The notes beneath the pieces were generated by a model. It searched no databases and was not told the origin of the DNA. It worked only from the letters and a program-made list of their open reading frames with translations. Shown piece after piece: positions 43,433 through 52,847 of a DNA stretch of 64,000 nt (the first letter of the stretch is position 1; each line of letters opens with the position of its first letter). The position numbers and the translations under genes were made by a program. The stretch is from NCBI RefSeq assembly GCF_030296015.1, contig NZ_AP027368.1, positions 744,001 to 808,000 of the forward strand, written 5' to 3'. This DNA is from Ferrimonas sp. YFM. GTDB lineage: Bacteria > Pseudomonadota > Gammaproteobacteria > Enterobacterales > Shewanellaceae.

Positions 43433-46400
43433 ATGATCAGTCGCTTTTTTGTCTTCAGGCCCAAGTTTGCCTTCGTAATCTCCATTGTCCTGACTCTGTC
43501 GGGGCTGCTGTCCATTCCTCTGCTGCCGGTGGCGGAATTTCCCGATGTGTCGCCGCCGCAGATCAATGTGACCACCAGTTTCTCCGGGGCCAGCGCCGAG
43601 GTGGTCAAGGATACCGTGGCCCAGGTGATCGAAGCCGAGGTCAACGGGGTGGAGGACATGATCTACATGTCCTCAAAGTCCGCCAACGACGGCAGTTACT
43701 CGCTGACGGTCACCTTTGAGGTGGGCACCGACGCGGACGCCGCCCAGGTGAACGTGCAAAACCGGGTGCAGCAGGCCCTGCCCAGGTTGCCGGAGACGGT
43801 GACCAAGCAGGGGGTTCGGGTGAAGAAACAGAGCCCCAACTTCCTGATGCTGGTGAACCTGGTGGCGCCTGAGGGCAGCCTGGACTCCCTGTTCCTCACC
43901 AACTACGCCACCCTGAATGTGAAGGATGTGCTGGCCCGTCAGGGCGGGGTGTCCGAGGTGCAGATCATCGGTGGCCTGGATTACGCCATGAGGATCTGGC
44001 TGGATCCGGACAGGATGGCCGCCCTGGCCATTACCGCCAGTGATGTGCAGGCGGCGCTGCAGGAGCAGAACATCCAGGTGCCGGCAGGCCGCATCGGCTC
44101 CGCCCCCATCTCCCCGGACCAGCAGTTTCAGCTGAGCCTGCAGACCCGGGGGCGACTGGTTGAGGTGGAGGAGTTCGAGCAGGTGGTGCTGCGCTCCAAC
44201 CCCGACGGTTCCAAGGTGGTGATTGGTGACATCGCCCGGGTGGAGCTGGGCTCCCAGACCTATGATGCCCAGGGCCAGCTCAATAACGCCCCCAGTGCCA
44301 TTATCGCCGTCTATCAGAGCCCGGACGCCAATGCCCTGGAGGTGGCCAAGTCGGTGCGCGAGCAGATGGCCCTGCTCCGCCAGAACTTTCCCCAGGATAT
44401 GGAGTACACCATCCTCTACGACACCACGGAGTTTGTGACCGTCTCCATCAGGGAGGTGGTGACCACCCTGTTCGTGTCCGTGGCCCTGGTGATCGCCGTG
44501 GTCTACCTGTTCCTGCAGGATTTCCGCGCCACCCTGGTGCCGGGAATCGCCATTCCGGTCTCCCTGGTGGGCACCTTTGTGTTCCTGCTGGTGGGGGGGA
44601 TGACCATCAACACCATCTCCCTGTTTGCCCTGATCCTGGCCATCGGCATCGTGGTGGATGACGCCATCGTGGTGGTGGAGAACGTCAGCCGCATCATGGC
44701 GGATGAGGGGCTGGACGCCAAGGCGGCCACCATCAAGGCGATGGAGGAGGTCACCGGCCCTGTGGTGGCCACCACCCTGGTGTTGCTGGCGGTGTTTGCC
44801 CCAACGGCGGTGATGCCGGGGATCACCGGCCAGATGTACGCCCAGTTCTCGGTGACCATCTGCGTGGCGGTGCTGATCTCCTCAGTCAACGCCCTGACCC
44901 TGTCACCGGCGATCTGCGCCTCGGTGCTCAAGGCGCCGCAGCCCAAGACCACCGGCCCCTTCGGGGCCTTCAACCGCAACTTCGACAAGCTGACCCTGGG
45001 CTACGGTGGCTGGGTGGGGGTGCTGATCCGTCGCAGTGGCCTGGCGATGCTGGCCTTTGTGGCCGCCATCGCTGCCACCGCCTGGCTGGGGACCTCTCTG
45101 CCCACCGGCTTTGTGCCTGCCGAGGACAAGAAGTCCTTCCTGGTGGACGTACAGTTGCCCAACGGTGCCTCCCTCAACCGTACCGAGGCGGCGATGGCCC
45201 AGATGGTGGACCAGACCCTGGCGGTGCCCGGGGTCAACTCCGTCATCCATGCATCCGGGTTCTCGGTGCTCTCCGGATCGGTGTCCTCCAACGGCGGTCT
45301 GCTGGTGGTGGTGCTGGATGACTGGGACGAGCGTCAGGCGCCGGAGCTGACCGATAAGGCGATCATGCGCCAGCTACAGGGGATCTACGCTCAGAATCCG
45401 CTGCTGCAGGCGATGGTGTTTGCCCTGCCACCCCTGCCTGGGGTGGGGGCCGTCGGCGGCTTCGAGTTTGTGTTGCAGGACAACATGGGGCGCAGCGCCG
45501 CCGAGCTGGCACAGGTGATGCGAGGGTTGATCATCGAAGCCAATGGACGCCCGGAGATTGCCATGGCCTTCAGTAACTTCCGTGCCGATACCCCGCAATT
45601 GTTCGTGGATGTGGACCGCAATCAGGCCAAGGCCCTGGGGATCCCCCTGACCGAGGTATTCTCCACCCTGCAGACCCAACTGGGCGGCAACTACGTCAAC
45701 GACTTCAACCGCTTTGGCAAGGTGTTCCGGGTGATGCTGCAGGCGGAGGAGGAGTACCGCAACTCCGACCGGGATATCTCCCGCTTCTATGTGCGCACCG
45801 CCCAGGGGGAGATGGTGCCTCTTTCCACTCTGACCCGGGTGGAACCCATACTGGGGCCCGAGGTGGTCAACAACTACAACCTCTATGGTTCGGCGGTGAT
45901 CAACGGTATTCCGGCCCCGGGTTACAGCTCCGGACAGGCGGTGGCGGCCATGGAGCAGGTGGCGGCAGGCAACCTGCCGGCGGGCTACAGCTTCAGCTGG
46001 ACCGGTCAGACCTACCAGGAGATCAAGGCGGGCAACCTGGCGCCGCTGATCTTCAGCCTGGCCCTGGTGTTTACCTACCTGTTCCTGGTGGCCCAGTATG
46101 AAAGCTGGACCATCCCCCTGGCGGTGATGCTGGCGGTGCCTGTGGCCGTGCTGGGGGCCTTCCTCCATGTGTGGCTGGCGGGCTCGGAGGTGAACCTCTA
46201 CACCCAGATCGGCCTGGTGCTGCTTATCGGCCTGGCGTCGAAGAACGCCATCCTCATTGTGGAGTTTGCCAAACAGCAGAGGGAGAGCGGCGTGAGCGTA
46301 GTCGACTCGGCGGTGACCGCGGCCAGACTGCGTTTCAGGGCGGTATTGATGACCGCGTTCTCCTTTATCCTCGGCGTGCTGCCCCTGGTGGTGGCCACTG

Positions 46401-46546
46401 GGGCCGGGGCCGAGAGTCGCAACAGTCTGGGCTATGCGGTGTTTGGCGGCATGGTGATGGCCGGCGTGGTGGGCACCCTGCTGGTGCCGGTGTTCTACTA
46501 CCTGCTGCAGACCATGCGTGAAAAGATGAAGGGACAGCCCGGATAA
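43433..46546 (+). CDS. RND multidrug efflux transporter (AcrB/MexB, HAE1 type)
   Basis: 1037 residues, the normal HAE1 length. It starts [20 protein letters not shown], followed by [19 protein letters not shown]. The proton-relay Asp pair is in [18 protein letters not shown]4. The second half has the family's [17 protein letters not shown]. Inner-membrane trimer that expels hydrophobic drugs or other small molecules using the proton gradient. It starts 8 bp after the adaptor and is followed by a terminator with a UUCG loop. Substrates cannot be predicted. Confidence 0.95.
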   Translation: MISRFFVFRPKFAFVISIVLTLSGLLSIPLLPVAEFPDVSPPQINVTTSFSGASAEVVKDTVAQVIEAEVNGVEDMIYMSSKSANDGSYSLTVTFEVGTDADAAQVNVQNRVQQALPRLPETVTKQGVRVKKQSPNFLMLVNLVAPEGSLDSLFLTNYATLNVKDVLARQGGVSEVQIIGGLDYAMRIWLDPDRMAALAITASDVQAALQEQNIQVPAGRIGSAPISPDQQFQLSLQTRGRLVEVEEFEQVVLRSNPDGSKVVIGDIARVELGSQTYDAQGQLNNAPSAIIAVYQSPDANALEVAKSVREQMALLRQNFPQDMEYTILYDTTEFVTVSIREVVTTLFVSVALVIAVVYLFLQDFRATLVPGIAIPVSLVGTFVFLLVGGMTINTISLFALILAIGIVVDDAIVVVENVSRIMADEGLDAKAATIKAMEEVTGPVVATTLVLLAVFAPTAVMPGITGQMYAQFSVTICVAVLISSVNALTLSPAICASVLKAPQPKTTGPFGAFNRNFDKLTLGYGGWVGVLIRRSGLAMLAFVAAIAATAWLGTSLPTGFVPAEDKKSFLVDVQLPNGASLNRTEAAMAQMVDQTLAVPGVNSVIHASGFSVLSGSVSSNGGLLVVVLDDWDERQAPELTDKAIMRQLQGIYAQNPLLQAMVFALPPLPGVGAVGGFEFVLQDNMGRSAAELAQVMRGLIIEANGRPEIAMAFSNFRADTPQLFVDVDRNQAKALGIPLTEVFSTLQTQLGGNYVNDFNRFGKVFRVMLQAEEEYRNSDRDISRFYVRTAQGEMVPLSTLTRVEPILGPEVVNNYNLYGSAVINGIPAPGYSSGQAVAAMEQVAAGNLPAGYSFSWTGQTYQEIKAGNLAPLIFSLALVFTYLFLVAQYESWTIPLAVMLAVPVAVLGAFLHVWLAGSEVNLYTQIGLVLLIGLASKNAILIVEFAKQQRESGVSVVDSAVTAARLRFRAVLMTAFSFILGVLPLVVATGAGAESRNSLGYAVFGGMVMAGVVGTLLVPVFYYLLQTMREKMKGQPG

Positions 46547-46567
46547 CCTCTTGGACCGCATAATATC

Positions 46568-46590
46568 ATGGGGGCTTCGGCCCCATTTTT
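46568..46590 (+). terminator. Terminator of the RND operon, with a weaker second hairpin
   Basis: ATGGGGGC-TTCG-GCCCCAT (one bulged G) is followed by TTTTT, a classical UUCG-capped terminator. A second, weaker hairpin with TTTT (GCCCT with AGGGC, 46619-46643) follows as a possible backup. Confidence 0.88.
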
Positions 46591-47254
46591 GTGCCTTCAC
46601 GGTCCATAAATTGCCATATTGGCCCTCTTCGAAGGGCAATTTTGCCTGGATGCCCGATGGCGGAGAGATGGCCCGAATTGCGCAGCAAATCATTCCGTTG
46701 TGGTCAAACCCGTGATCTCACGCACGTTATCTTCCATCACCCCCCTTCAGAAAAGATGAGAAAAGCCGGCCCCTGTCCCCTTGACCCTTTTCAGTCCCTG
46801 TGTTGGTGATTCTCTGTGGTGACAGATCAAAAACTAGGTAAAACAGCTTTATACCGAAATATTCGCCATTGCTTAGCTATAAGGAATCAATATCTGGCTA
46901 ATGCCAAACTTGTGAAAATAAGTGAATAAAGGCGAGTAAATGCCCTGTCCAAAAATCAAATGTAGGAAATTAACCACAAAATTAGACTAAAGGCGTAGAG
47001 TCTGATCGGCAAATTTCAGTCGAATGATTAAAACTGTTGTTTAAAGCATTTGTTCTAATTAAATATTCTTTAATTACAGTTATTTGGGTTGTTTTGGTAA
47101 AAAAGTTGTCTTTTGGCTGTTGATCTTGAAATCCCTCTGTTGCAGGTTAATTAGACAGCCTTTAGGGCATATCTTGACCGAATGTGGTCTAAGCTTGTTC
47201 CAAAGCAAAGTGGTTTTCTAGTTACAAATGAAAGTTGCACTGGAGGTGCGCCAT
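46591..47254. other. Long AT-rich non-coding leader upstream of aceB
   Basis: About 660 bp without a credible gene; base composition falls from GC-rich to strongly AT-rich between 46800 and 47200. It holds a perfect inverted repeat TAATTAAA-TATTC-TTTAATTA at 47056-47076, whose right side continues as ATTACA and resembles half of a HexR operator (TGTAAT-N3-ATTACA). GACC-GAATGT-GGTC at 47175-47188 is a second, shorter repeat. I could not choose a promoter. A long control region is plausible for the glyoxylate-shunt genes. Confidence 0.5.
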
Positions 47255-48877
47255 ATGAGCCAGGTTACGGAGTTAGCGCAGGGGTTAAAGGTTATCGGTC
47301 CTCACAAGCCGGAATACGACACGATCCTTAGTGAGGATGCACTGGCGTTTCTGGCGGATCTGGCTGGGCGGTTTGCGCCCGGCGTCAAGCAGCTGCTGGC
47401 GGGACGAGAGGCGCGCCAGGCGATGGTGGATGCGGGCCAGTTGCCTGACTTCCTGCCCGAGACCAAGGACATTCGTGACGGTGACTGGAAGATCCTGGGG
47501 ATCCCAGAGGATCTGCGGGATCGCCGTGTCGAGATCACCGGCCCGGTTGAGCGCAAGATGGTGATCAACGCCCTAAACGCCCGGGTGAAGGTGTTTATGG
47601 CCGACTTCGAAGACTCTCTGGCCCCCGCCTGGGATAAGGTGATCGAAGGTCAGCAGAACCTCAAAGATGCGGTGGAAGGCACCATCGAGTACACCAACCC
47701 TGCCAACGGCAAACACTACCAGCTGGATGAGAATCCTGCGGTGCTGATAGCCCGGGTCCGTGGCCTGCACCTGAAGGAGAACCATGTGCTGTTCAATGGG
47801 GAGACCATTCCCGGTGCCCTGATGGATTTCGCCCTCTACTTCTACCACAACTACCGTACCCTGCTGAAGAAGGGTTCCGGTCCCTACTTCTACATCCCCA
47901 AGCTGCAGAGCCATCTGGAAGCGCGCTGGTGGGCTCAGGTGTTTGCCTACACCGAAGAGAAGTTCTGCCTGCAGCCGGGCACCATCAAGGTGACCTGCCT
48001 GATTGAGACCCTGCCTGCAGTGTTCGAAATGGATGAGATCCTCTACGAGCTGCGCAACAACATCGTCGGACTGAACTGCGGTCGCTGGGATTACATCTTC
48101 AGCTACATCAAGACACTGCGCAGCTACCCGGATCGGGTTCTGCCAGACCGTCAGCAGGTGACCATGGACAAGCCCTTCCTGTCCGCCTATTCCCGACTGC
48201 TGATCAAGACTTGCCACAAGCGCGGCGCCCTGGCCATGGGCGGCATGGCGGCCTTCATTCCCGCCAAGGACCCTGCCAAGCAGGAGCAGGTGCTGGCCAA
48301 GGTGAACCAGGACAAGGAGCTGGAGGCCCGCAACGGCCACGACGGCACCTGGGTGGCACACCCCGGCCTGGCGGACACCGCCATGGCGGTGTTCAACGAC
48401 CACATTGGTCCGGACATGGACAACCAGCTGCACATCACCCGGGATGTGGATGCGCCCATCACCGCCCGTGAGCTGCTGATGCCCTGCGAAGGGGAAGCCA
48501 CCGAGGCGGGCATGCGTGCCAACATCCGCATCGCGGTGCAGTACATCGAGGCCTGGATCACCGGCAACGGCTGCGTACCCATCTATGGCTTGATGGAAGA
48601 CGCCGCCACCGCCGAGATCTCCCGCTCCTCCATCTGGCAGTGGATCAAGCACGGCAAGCACCTGAGCAATGGCCAGCTGGTGACCGCCGATCTGTTCCGC
48701 TCCATGCTGAAAGAGGAGCTCAAGGTGGTGCGAGACGAACTGGGGGATGAGCGCTTCAACGGCGGCGCCTTCGACCGGGCTGCCGAACTGTTCGAGCAGC
48801 TGACCACAGCCGATGAGCTGGCAGAGTTCCTGACCCTGTCCGGCTACCAGATTTTGACCCAAGAGACGGTTTCTTAA
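47255..48877 (+). CDS. aceB: Malate synthase A
   Basis: Condenses glyoxylate with acetyl-CoA to malate in the glyoxylate shunt. 540 residues. Characteristic segments are VFMADFEDSLAPAWDKVIEG, VRGLHLKENHVLFNG, FYIPKLQSHLEARWW, CLIETLPAVFEMDEILYELR and GLNCGRWDYIFSYIKTL, with Arg, Glu and Asp for catalysis. The ATG at 47255 has GGAGG 8 nt upstream; the in-frame ATG at 47228 has no ribosome-binding site. It is followed by aceA after 27 bp, forming an aceBA operon without an aceK gene in the window. Confidence 0.96.
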   Translation: MSQVTELAQGLKVIGPHKPEYDTILSEDALAFLADLAGRFAPGVKQLLAGREARQAMVDAGQLPDFLPETKDIRDGDWKILGIPEDLRDRRVEITGPVERKMVINALNARVKVFMADFEDSLAPAWDKVIEGQQNLKDAVEGTIEYTNPANGKHYQLDENPAVLIARVRGLHLKENHVLFNGETIPGALMDFALYFYHNYRTLLKKGSGPYFYIPKLQSHLEARWWAQVFAYTEEKFCLQPGTIKVTCLIETLPAVFEMDEILYELRNNIVGLNCGRWDYIFSYIKTLRSYPDRVLPDRQQVTMDKPFLSAYSRLLIKTCHKRGALAMGGMAAFIPAKDPAKQEQVLAKVNQDKELEARNGHDGTWVAHPGLADTAMAVFNDHIGPDMDNQLHITRDVDAPITARELLMPCEGEATEAGMRANIRIAVQYIEAWITGNGCVPIYGLMEDAATAEISRSSIWQWIKHGKHLSNGQLVTADLFRSMLKEELKVVRDELGDERFNGGAFDRAAELFEQLTTADELAEFLTLSGYQILTQETVS

Positions 48878-48904
48878 GGATTTGCAATTTAAAGGAGTAA
48901 CACT

Positions 48905-50503
48905 ATGTCCACCTACAAGTCAGACATCGACAACGCAGCCACTTTGATTGGGTCTCAAGGCAGTGCCTGGAATGCCATCAATCCGGAGTACGCCGCCCGG
49001 ATGAAGGCGCAGAACAAATTCAAGACCGGACTGGATATCGCCCGCTACACCGCCAAGATCATGCGGGCCGACATGGAGCGTTACGACAACGATCCCTCCC
49101 AGTACACCCAGTCCCTGGGGTGCTGGCACGGCTTCATCGGTCAGCAGAAGATGATCTCCATTAAGAAGCACTTCAACAACACGGATCGTCGCTACCTGTA
49201 CCTGTCCGGTTGGATGGTGGCGGCCCTGCGCTCCGACTTTGGTCCTCTGCCGGATCAGTCCATGCATGAGAAGACCTCGGTGGCTGGCCTGATTGAGGAG
49301 CTGTACACCTTCCTGCGCCAGGCCGATGCCCGTGAGCTGGGTGGCCTGTTCCGTGCCCTGGATGCGGCCCGTGAGGCCGGCGACAGCGCCAAGGAAGCGG
49401 AGATCCAGAGCCAGATCGACAACCATCAGACCCACATCGTGCCTATCGTGGCAGACATCGATGCCGGTTTCGGTAACGAGGAAGCCACCTATCTGCTGGC
49501 GAAGAAGATGATTGAGGCCGGTGCCTGCTGCATTCAGATTGAAAACCAGGTGTCCGATGAGAAGCAGTGTGGCCACCAGGATGGCAAGGTGACCGTGCCC
49601 CACGAAGATTTCCTGGCCAAGATCCGCGCCGTCCGTTACGCCTTCCTGGAGCTGGGGGTGGATGACGGTGTTATCGTTGCCCGTACCGACTCCCTGGGCG
49701 CCGGCTTGACCAAGCAGATCGCCATCACCGAAGAGCCCGGTGATCTGGGTGACCAGTACAACAGCTTCCTGGACGGTGAGTACATCGACAGTGCCGATGA
49801 CATCGCCAACGGTGACCTGGTGATCAAGGCCAACGGCAAGCTGCTCAAGCCCAAGCGTCTGCGTTCCAACCTGTTCCAGTTCCGTAAGGGCACTGGCGAG
49901 GACCGTGTGGTACTGGACTGCATCACTTCACTGCAGAACGGCGCCGACCTGCTGTGGATTGAGACCGAGAAACCTCACGTAGGCCAGATTGCCGCCATGG
50001 TGAACCGCATCCGTGAAGTGGTGCCCAACGCCAAGCTGGTCTACAACAACAGCCCCTCCTTCAACTGGACCCTGAACTTCCGCCAGCAGGTGTTCGATGC
50101 CTGGAGCGAAGCGGGTAAGGATGTGTCTGCCTTTGACCGTGCCAACCTGATGAGCGAAGAGTACGACGCCACCGAACTGGCTCAGGAAGCGGATGCCAAG
50201 ATTCGCACCTTCCAGGCGGATGCCGCCCGTGAAGCGGGGATCTTCCACCACCTGATCACCCTGCCCACCTACCACACCGCGGCCCTGTCCACCGACAATC
50301 TGGCCAAGGAGTACTTCGGTGAGCAAGGGATGCTGGGTTACGTGAAGAACGTCCAGCGTCAGGAGATTCGCCAGGGCATCGCCTGCGTGAAGCACCAGAA
50401 CATGGCCGGCTCCGACATGGGCGACGATCACAAGGAGTACTTCTCCGGTGACGCGGCCCTGAAGGCAGCGGGTAAAGACAACACCATGAACCAGTTCGGT
50501 TAA
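48905..50503 (+). CDS. aceA: Isocitrate lyase (long, Pseudomonas-type)
   Basis: Splits isocitrate into succinate and glyoxylate. 532 residues, about 100 longer than E. coli AceA and like the Pseudomonas aeruginosa type. The catalytic loop is KQCGHQDGK with Cys222 and His224, instead of KKCGH. Other conserved parts are IVADIDAGFGNEEATYLLAK and VARTDSLGAGLTKQ. A good AAAGGAG precedes the ATG. It competes with the isocitrate dehydrogenase encoded at 12452-13459 for the same substrate. Confidence 0.95.
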   Translation: MSTYKSDIDNAATLIGSQGSAWNAINPEYAARMKAQNKFKTGLDIARYTAKIMRADMERYDNDPSQYTQSLGCWHGFIGQQKMISIKKHFNNTDRRYLYLSGWMVAALRSDFGPLPDQSMHEKTSVAGLIEELYTFLRQADARELGGLFRALDAAREAGDSAKEAEIQSQIDNHQTHIVPIVADIDAGFGNEEATYLLAKKMIEAGACCIQIENQVSDEKQCGHQDGKVTVPHEDFLAKIRAVRYAFLELGVDDGVIVARTDSLGAGLTKQIAITEEPGDLGDQYNSFLDGEYIDSADDIANGDLVIKANGKLLKPKRLRSNLFQFRKGTGEDRVVLDCITSLQNGADLLWIETEKPHVGQIAAMVNRIREVVPNAKLVYNNSPSFNWTLNFRQQVFDAWSEAGKDVSAFDRANLMSEEYDATELAQEADAKIRTFQADAAREAGIFHHLITLPTYHTAALSTDNLAKEYFGEQGMLGYVKNVQRQEIRQGIACVKHQNMAGSDMGDDHKEYFSGDAALKAAGKDNTMNQFG

Positions 50504-50734
50504 TGGTGTGGCGGTGGCCTCCCTCGGCCACCACCATGACCGGCTTCGAGCAGTTGGAGGCCGGTGCTCCATCCACCGCCATGCAGTAGGGCGGTGGGTT
50601 GGCGGAGTGGAGTGACTCCCAACCGTCAGCCATGGGGTACCACGAGTACCCTGCCCCATAAGGGGCATCCTTCCAATTTAGCTACGTTGCTTGTGCTTAG
50701 GGGAGTGGATCTTGCGGCCACTCCCCCTTTTTTT
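50503..50734 (+). other. Array of seven hairpins after aceA (structured 3' UTR or small RNA candidate)
   Basis: Directly after the aceA stop, six successive hairpins and a terminator fill about 230 bp. Stems: GGTGGCC/GGCCACC (50513-50532), ACCGGC/GCCGGT (50539-50565), CCACCGCC/GGCGGTGG (50573-50597), GGTTG+GGAGT/ACTCC+CAACC (50597-50624), GGGTAC/GTACCC (50635-50651), GCCCC/GGGGC (50653-50666) and the terminator (50700-50726). No reading frame in it looks like a gene. The T-run places the transcript on the plus strand. It is not a family I recognise. Confidence 0.5.
50700..50734 (+). terminator. Terminator of the aceBA transcript
   Basis: GGGGAGTGG (50700-50708) pairs with CCACTCCCC (50718-50726); C and seven T follow. 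It is about 200 bp past the aceA stop. Confidence 0.9.
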
Positions 50735-50743
50735 GTCCCGCTT

Positions 50744-51337
50744 TTAGCCTCCGTTGTCACCCTTTAGCGCCGCCGTTATGGCGGAGCGGCTCAGCTGGTG
50801 AATGTGCAGGGCCATCTCGTCGTTGCTGTAGTTCTGTTTTCCCGAGAGCCACTGGGTCAGCATCCAGGCGTAGGAGCCGGCGATGGAGTGGGCCAGCAGC
50901 GGCAGGGGCAGGGTCAGCGCCTTGTCGGCGAAGCAGTGGCCGAGGTTCTCCTCCACCAAGGTGGTGAGCAGCTCGCGGGTGTGTCGGGAGACGTACCCGG
51001 TATCCGTGCCCAGCCGGTAGGCCACCGCCCGGCGCAGACTATGACGGCTCTGATACTGCTCCAGGAAGCGCTGCAGTGACGGGGGCGGGGTGTCCGCCAG
51101 CCACTGTTCGCTGCTCTGAAGGTCCGCAAACAGATCCAGGAAGATGCTGCGATGCAGACCCACCAGCAGATCCGCCTTGCTCTTGAAGTGGCGGTAGAAG
51201 GTGCTGCGCCCCACGTCCGCCGCCTCGGCGATCTCGGCGACCCCCAGCTCGTGATAGTGGCGCTGGCCAATCAGCCCGGTGAAGGCGTTGATCAGCCGGG
51301 TAACGGTACGGTTCTTCTGGCGCTGGCCTGCTTGCAT
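50744..51337 (-). CDS. TetR/AcrR-family transcriptional regulator
   Basis: 197 residues. The N-terminal helix-turn-helix is VAEIAEAADVGRSTFYRHFKSK at about residues 36-57, followed by a ligand-binding helical domain with no recognisable ligand type. It is divergent from the 4Fe-4S membrane protein gene, and a perfect palindrome lies 35 bp before its start. It therefore probably represses itself and perhaps its neighbour. Confidence 0.9.
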   Translation of the reverse strand: MQAGQRQKNRTVTRLINAFTGLIGQRHYHELGVAEIAEAADVGRSTFYRHFKSKADLLVGLHRSIFLDLFADLQSSEQWLADTPPPSLQRFLEQYQSRHSLRRAVAYRLGTDTGYVSRHTRELLTTLVEENLGHCFADKALTLPLPLLAHSIAGSYAWMLTQWLSGKQNYSNDEMALHIHQLSRSAITAALKGDNGG

Positions 51338-51371
51338 GGCACACTCCGGTGGGACAAAGGGGCTGGTCTGT

Positions 51372-51387
51372 CTCAGTTGGGACTGAG
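51372..51387. promoter_or_regulatory. Candidate TetR-family operator
   Basis: CTCAGT-TGGG-ACTGAG, a perfect 6+6 inverted repeat in the tetR/4Fe-4S gene gap, 35 bp from the regulator's start. Length and symmetry suit a TetR dimer. Confidence 0.5.
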
Positions 51388-51508
51388 GCTGACCATTGTC
51401 CTTAGGTGGTGAAGGTTGGGCAACTTAGACTGTCAGTGTTGGGATCGCGGTCATTTTCTCAGGAAAGAGGCAGACAAAAATGACCACAGGACAACTGGAC
51501 AGAAGATA

Positions 51509-52723
51509 GTGACCATTACCGAACTCCTCTCCCTGGCTCTGTTTGCCGCCCTGGGCGCCTGGCTGCTGCTGAGCCGCTGGCCCAAGATGGGCTGGCTTCC
51601 CGCCGCCACCCTGGCGCTGACCGCCTGGGTTCTCTCCCTGGCGCCCCTGGTGTGGGGGGCTTTCCTGCTGCTGGCCGCATTGATGGTGCTGACCTCGGCC
51701 CTGGTGACCCTGCCCCCTCCGGCACTCAAAAGGGTGGACCAGTGGCGAGGCTATGCTCAGGCCGCCTGTGCCCTCTCCTTTGGCGCCATCGCCGTTCAGT
51801 ATGCCCTGCACGTGATGCAGCTGTGGGACGGCATCCCCTGGATCGCCCGTCCGGATCTGGTGGACGGCTTTCTGCCCATCGCCGCCGGAATTCAGTTGCA
51901 GGCCTGGCTGGCGGAAGGCTACTGGGACGGCCACCACCCTGCCGGGGTGATCCTGCTGCTGCTGACCATGCTGGTGAGCCTTGGGGTAAAGCGTGCCTTC
52001 TGCGGCTGGATCTGCCCCCTGGGGTGGGTCGGGGAGCGACTCTACCAGTTCCGTCTGAAGTTCTGGCCCGCCAAACTGACGCCCCCCGCCTGGCTGGACT
52101 GGCCGCTGCGCTCGCTGAAGTACATCCTGCTGGGGGGCATCGTTGCCATCGTCCTCAGCCTGGGGGGCAAGGGATCCATTGGTTTCCTCAATGGTCAGTA
52201 CCACCAGGCGGCGGATCTGAAGATGTGGTACCTGTTTGCCAGCCCCACTCTGATAACCGTCCTGTGTGTGGCATTGGTGGTGGCCGTGATGGCCCTGCGC
52301 CGGGGTGCCCTGTGCCGCTATCTGTGTCCCTACGGCGCCTGGCTGGCCATCGGTGGTTTGCTGAGCCCCTTCAAGGTGCGTCGCAACCCACAGCGGTGCC
52401 TTAAGGAGGCCAAGGGGATGGCCTGTGACAAGTGCACCCGAGCCTGTCCGGCAGGGATTCCGGTGGACAGACGGGGTACGGTGCACAGCGATGAGTGCAA
52501 CAGCTGCCAGCGCTGTGTCAGCGCCTGTCCGGTGAAAGGAGCGGTGACCGTCAGCCTGCCTGGCCATCGGCTGCCCCTGTCGCCCCTGGCCCTGGTGCTG
52601 TGGCTGATGTTGGTGATGCTGGTGTTGCCCTTCCTGCTCCATGGTGCGGACCTGTGGCAGAGCAGCACCGACCCCGAGATTCGCAGTCTGCTGCTGAACA
52701 ACCTGGGCTTCCTGGGGCATTAG
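51509..52723 (+). CDS. Membrane polyferredoxin, NapH/NosR/CcoG-like 4Fe-4S protein
   Basis: About 404 residues from a GTG start at 51509. Several transmembrane helices; the membrane motifs CGWICPLGWVGE and CRYLCPYGAW have the paired CxxxCP of NapH/NosR-type proteins. The C-terminal domain carries two 4Fe-4S clusters: CDKCTRACPAGIP and CNSCQRCVSACPVKGAV. Such proteins pass electrons from quinol to a periplasmic partner or assemble metal centres. No nap, nos or cco genes are close, so the partner is unknown. The start is uncertain because no strong ribosome-binding site is seen; a longer frame to 51416 exists. Confidence 0.8.
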   Translation: MTITELLSLALFAALGAWLLLSRWPKMGWLPAATLALTAWVLSLAPLVWGAFLLLAALMVLTSALVTLPPPALKRVDQWRGYAQAACALSFGAIAVQYALHVMQLWDGIPWIARPDLVDGFLPIAAGIQLQAWLAEGYWDGHHPAGVILLLLTMLVSLGVKRAFCGWICPLGWVGERLYQFRLKFWPAKLTPPAWLDWPLRSLKYILLGGIVAIVLSLGGKGSIGFLNGQYHQAADLKMWYLFASPTLITVLCVALVVAVMALRRGALCRYLCPYGAWLAIGGLLSPFKVRRNPQRCLKEAKGMACDKCTRACPAGIPVDRRGTVHSDECNSCQRCVSACPVKGAVTVSLPGHRLPLSPLALVLWLMLVMLVLPFLLHGADLWQSSTDPEIRSLLLNNLGFLGH

Positions 52724-52802
52724 GGGGCATAGACCTTTGCTGAGCAAAGCGCCCTTCGCGGCCAAACTCTAAACACCTGAAATCAACACGCCTTACCAAG
52801 AA

Positions 52803-52829
52803 AAAAAGGTGCCCTCTGGGCACCTTTTT
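52803..52829. terminator. Bidirectional terminator between the polyferredoxin and permease genes
   Basis: AAAAAGGTGCCC and GGGCACCTTTTT form a 12-bp stem with a TCT loop between convergent genes. Confidence 0.92.
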
Positions 52830-52847
52830 CTATTCCTCCGGGGCGCG

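Noticed and set aside
45374-46693. 439-residue minus-strand frame opposite the RND pump
   Set aside because: It covers the pump's C-terminal half and terminator on the opposite strand, and its translation is low-complexity His/Gln/Gly-rich sequence.
50503-50734. CsrB/RsmZ-type small RNA after aceA
   Set aside because: Only two of the hairpins contain GGA, and not in exposed ANGGA loops, so the CsrA-sponge pattern is missing. No own promoter was seen.
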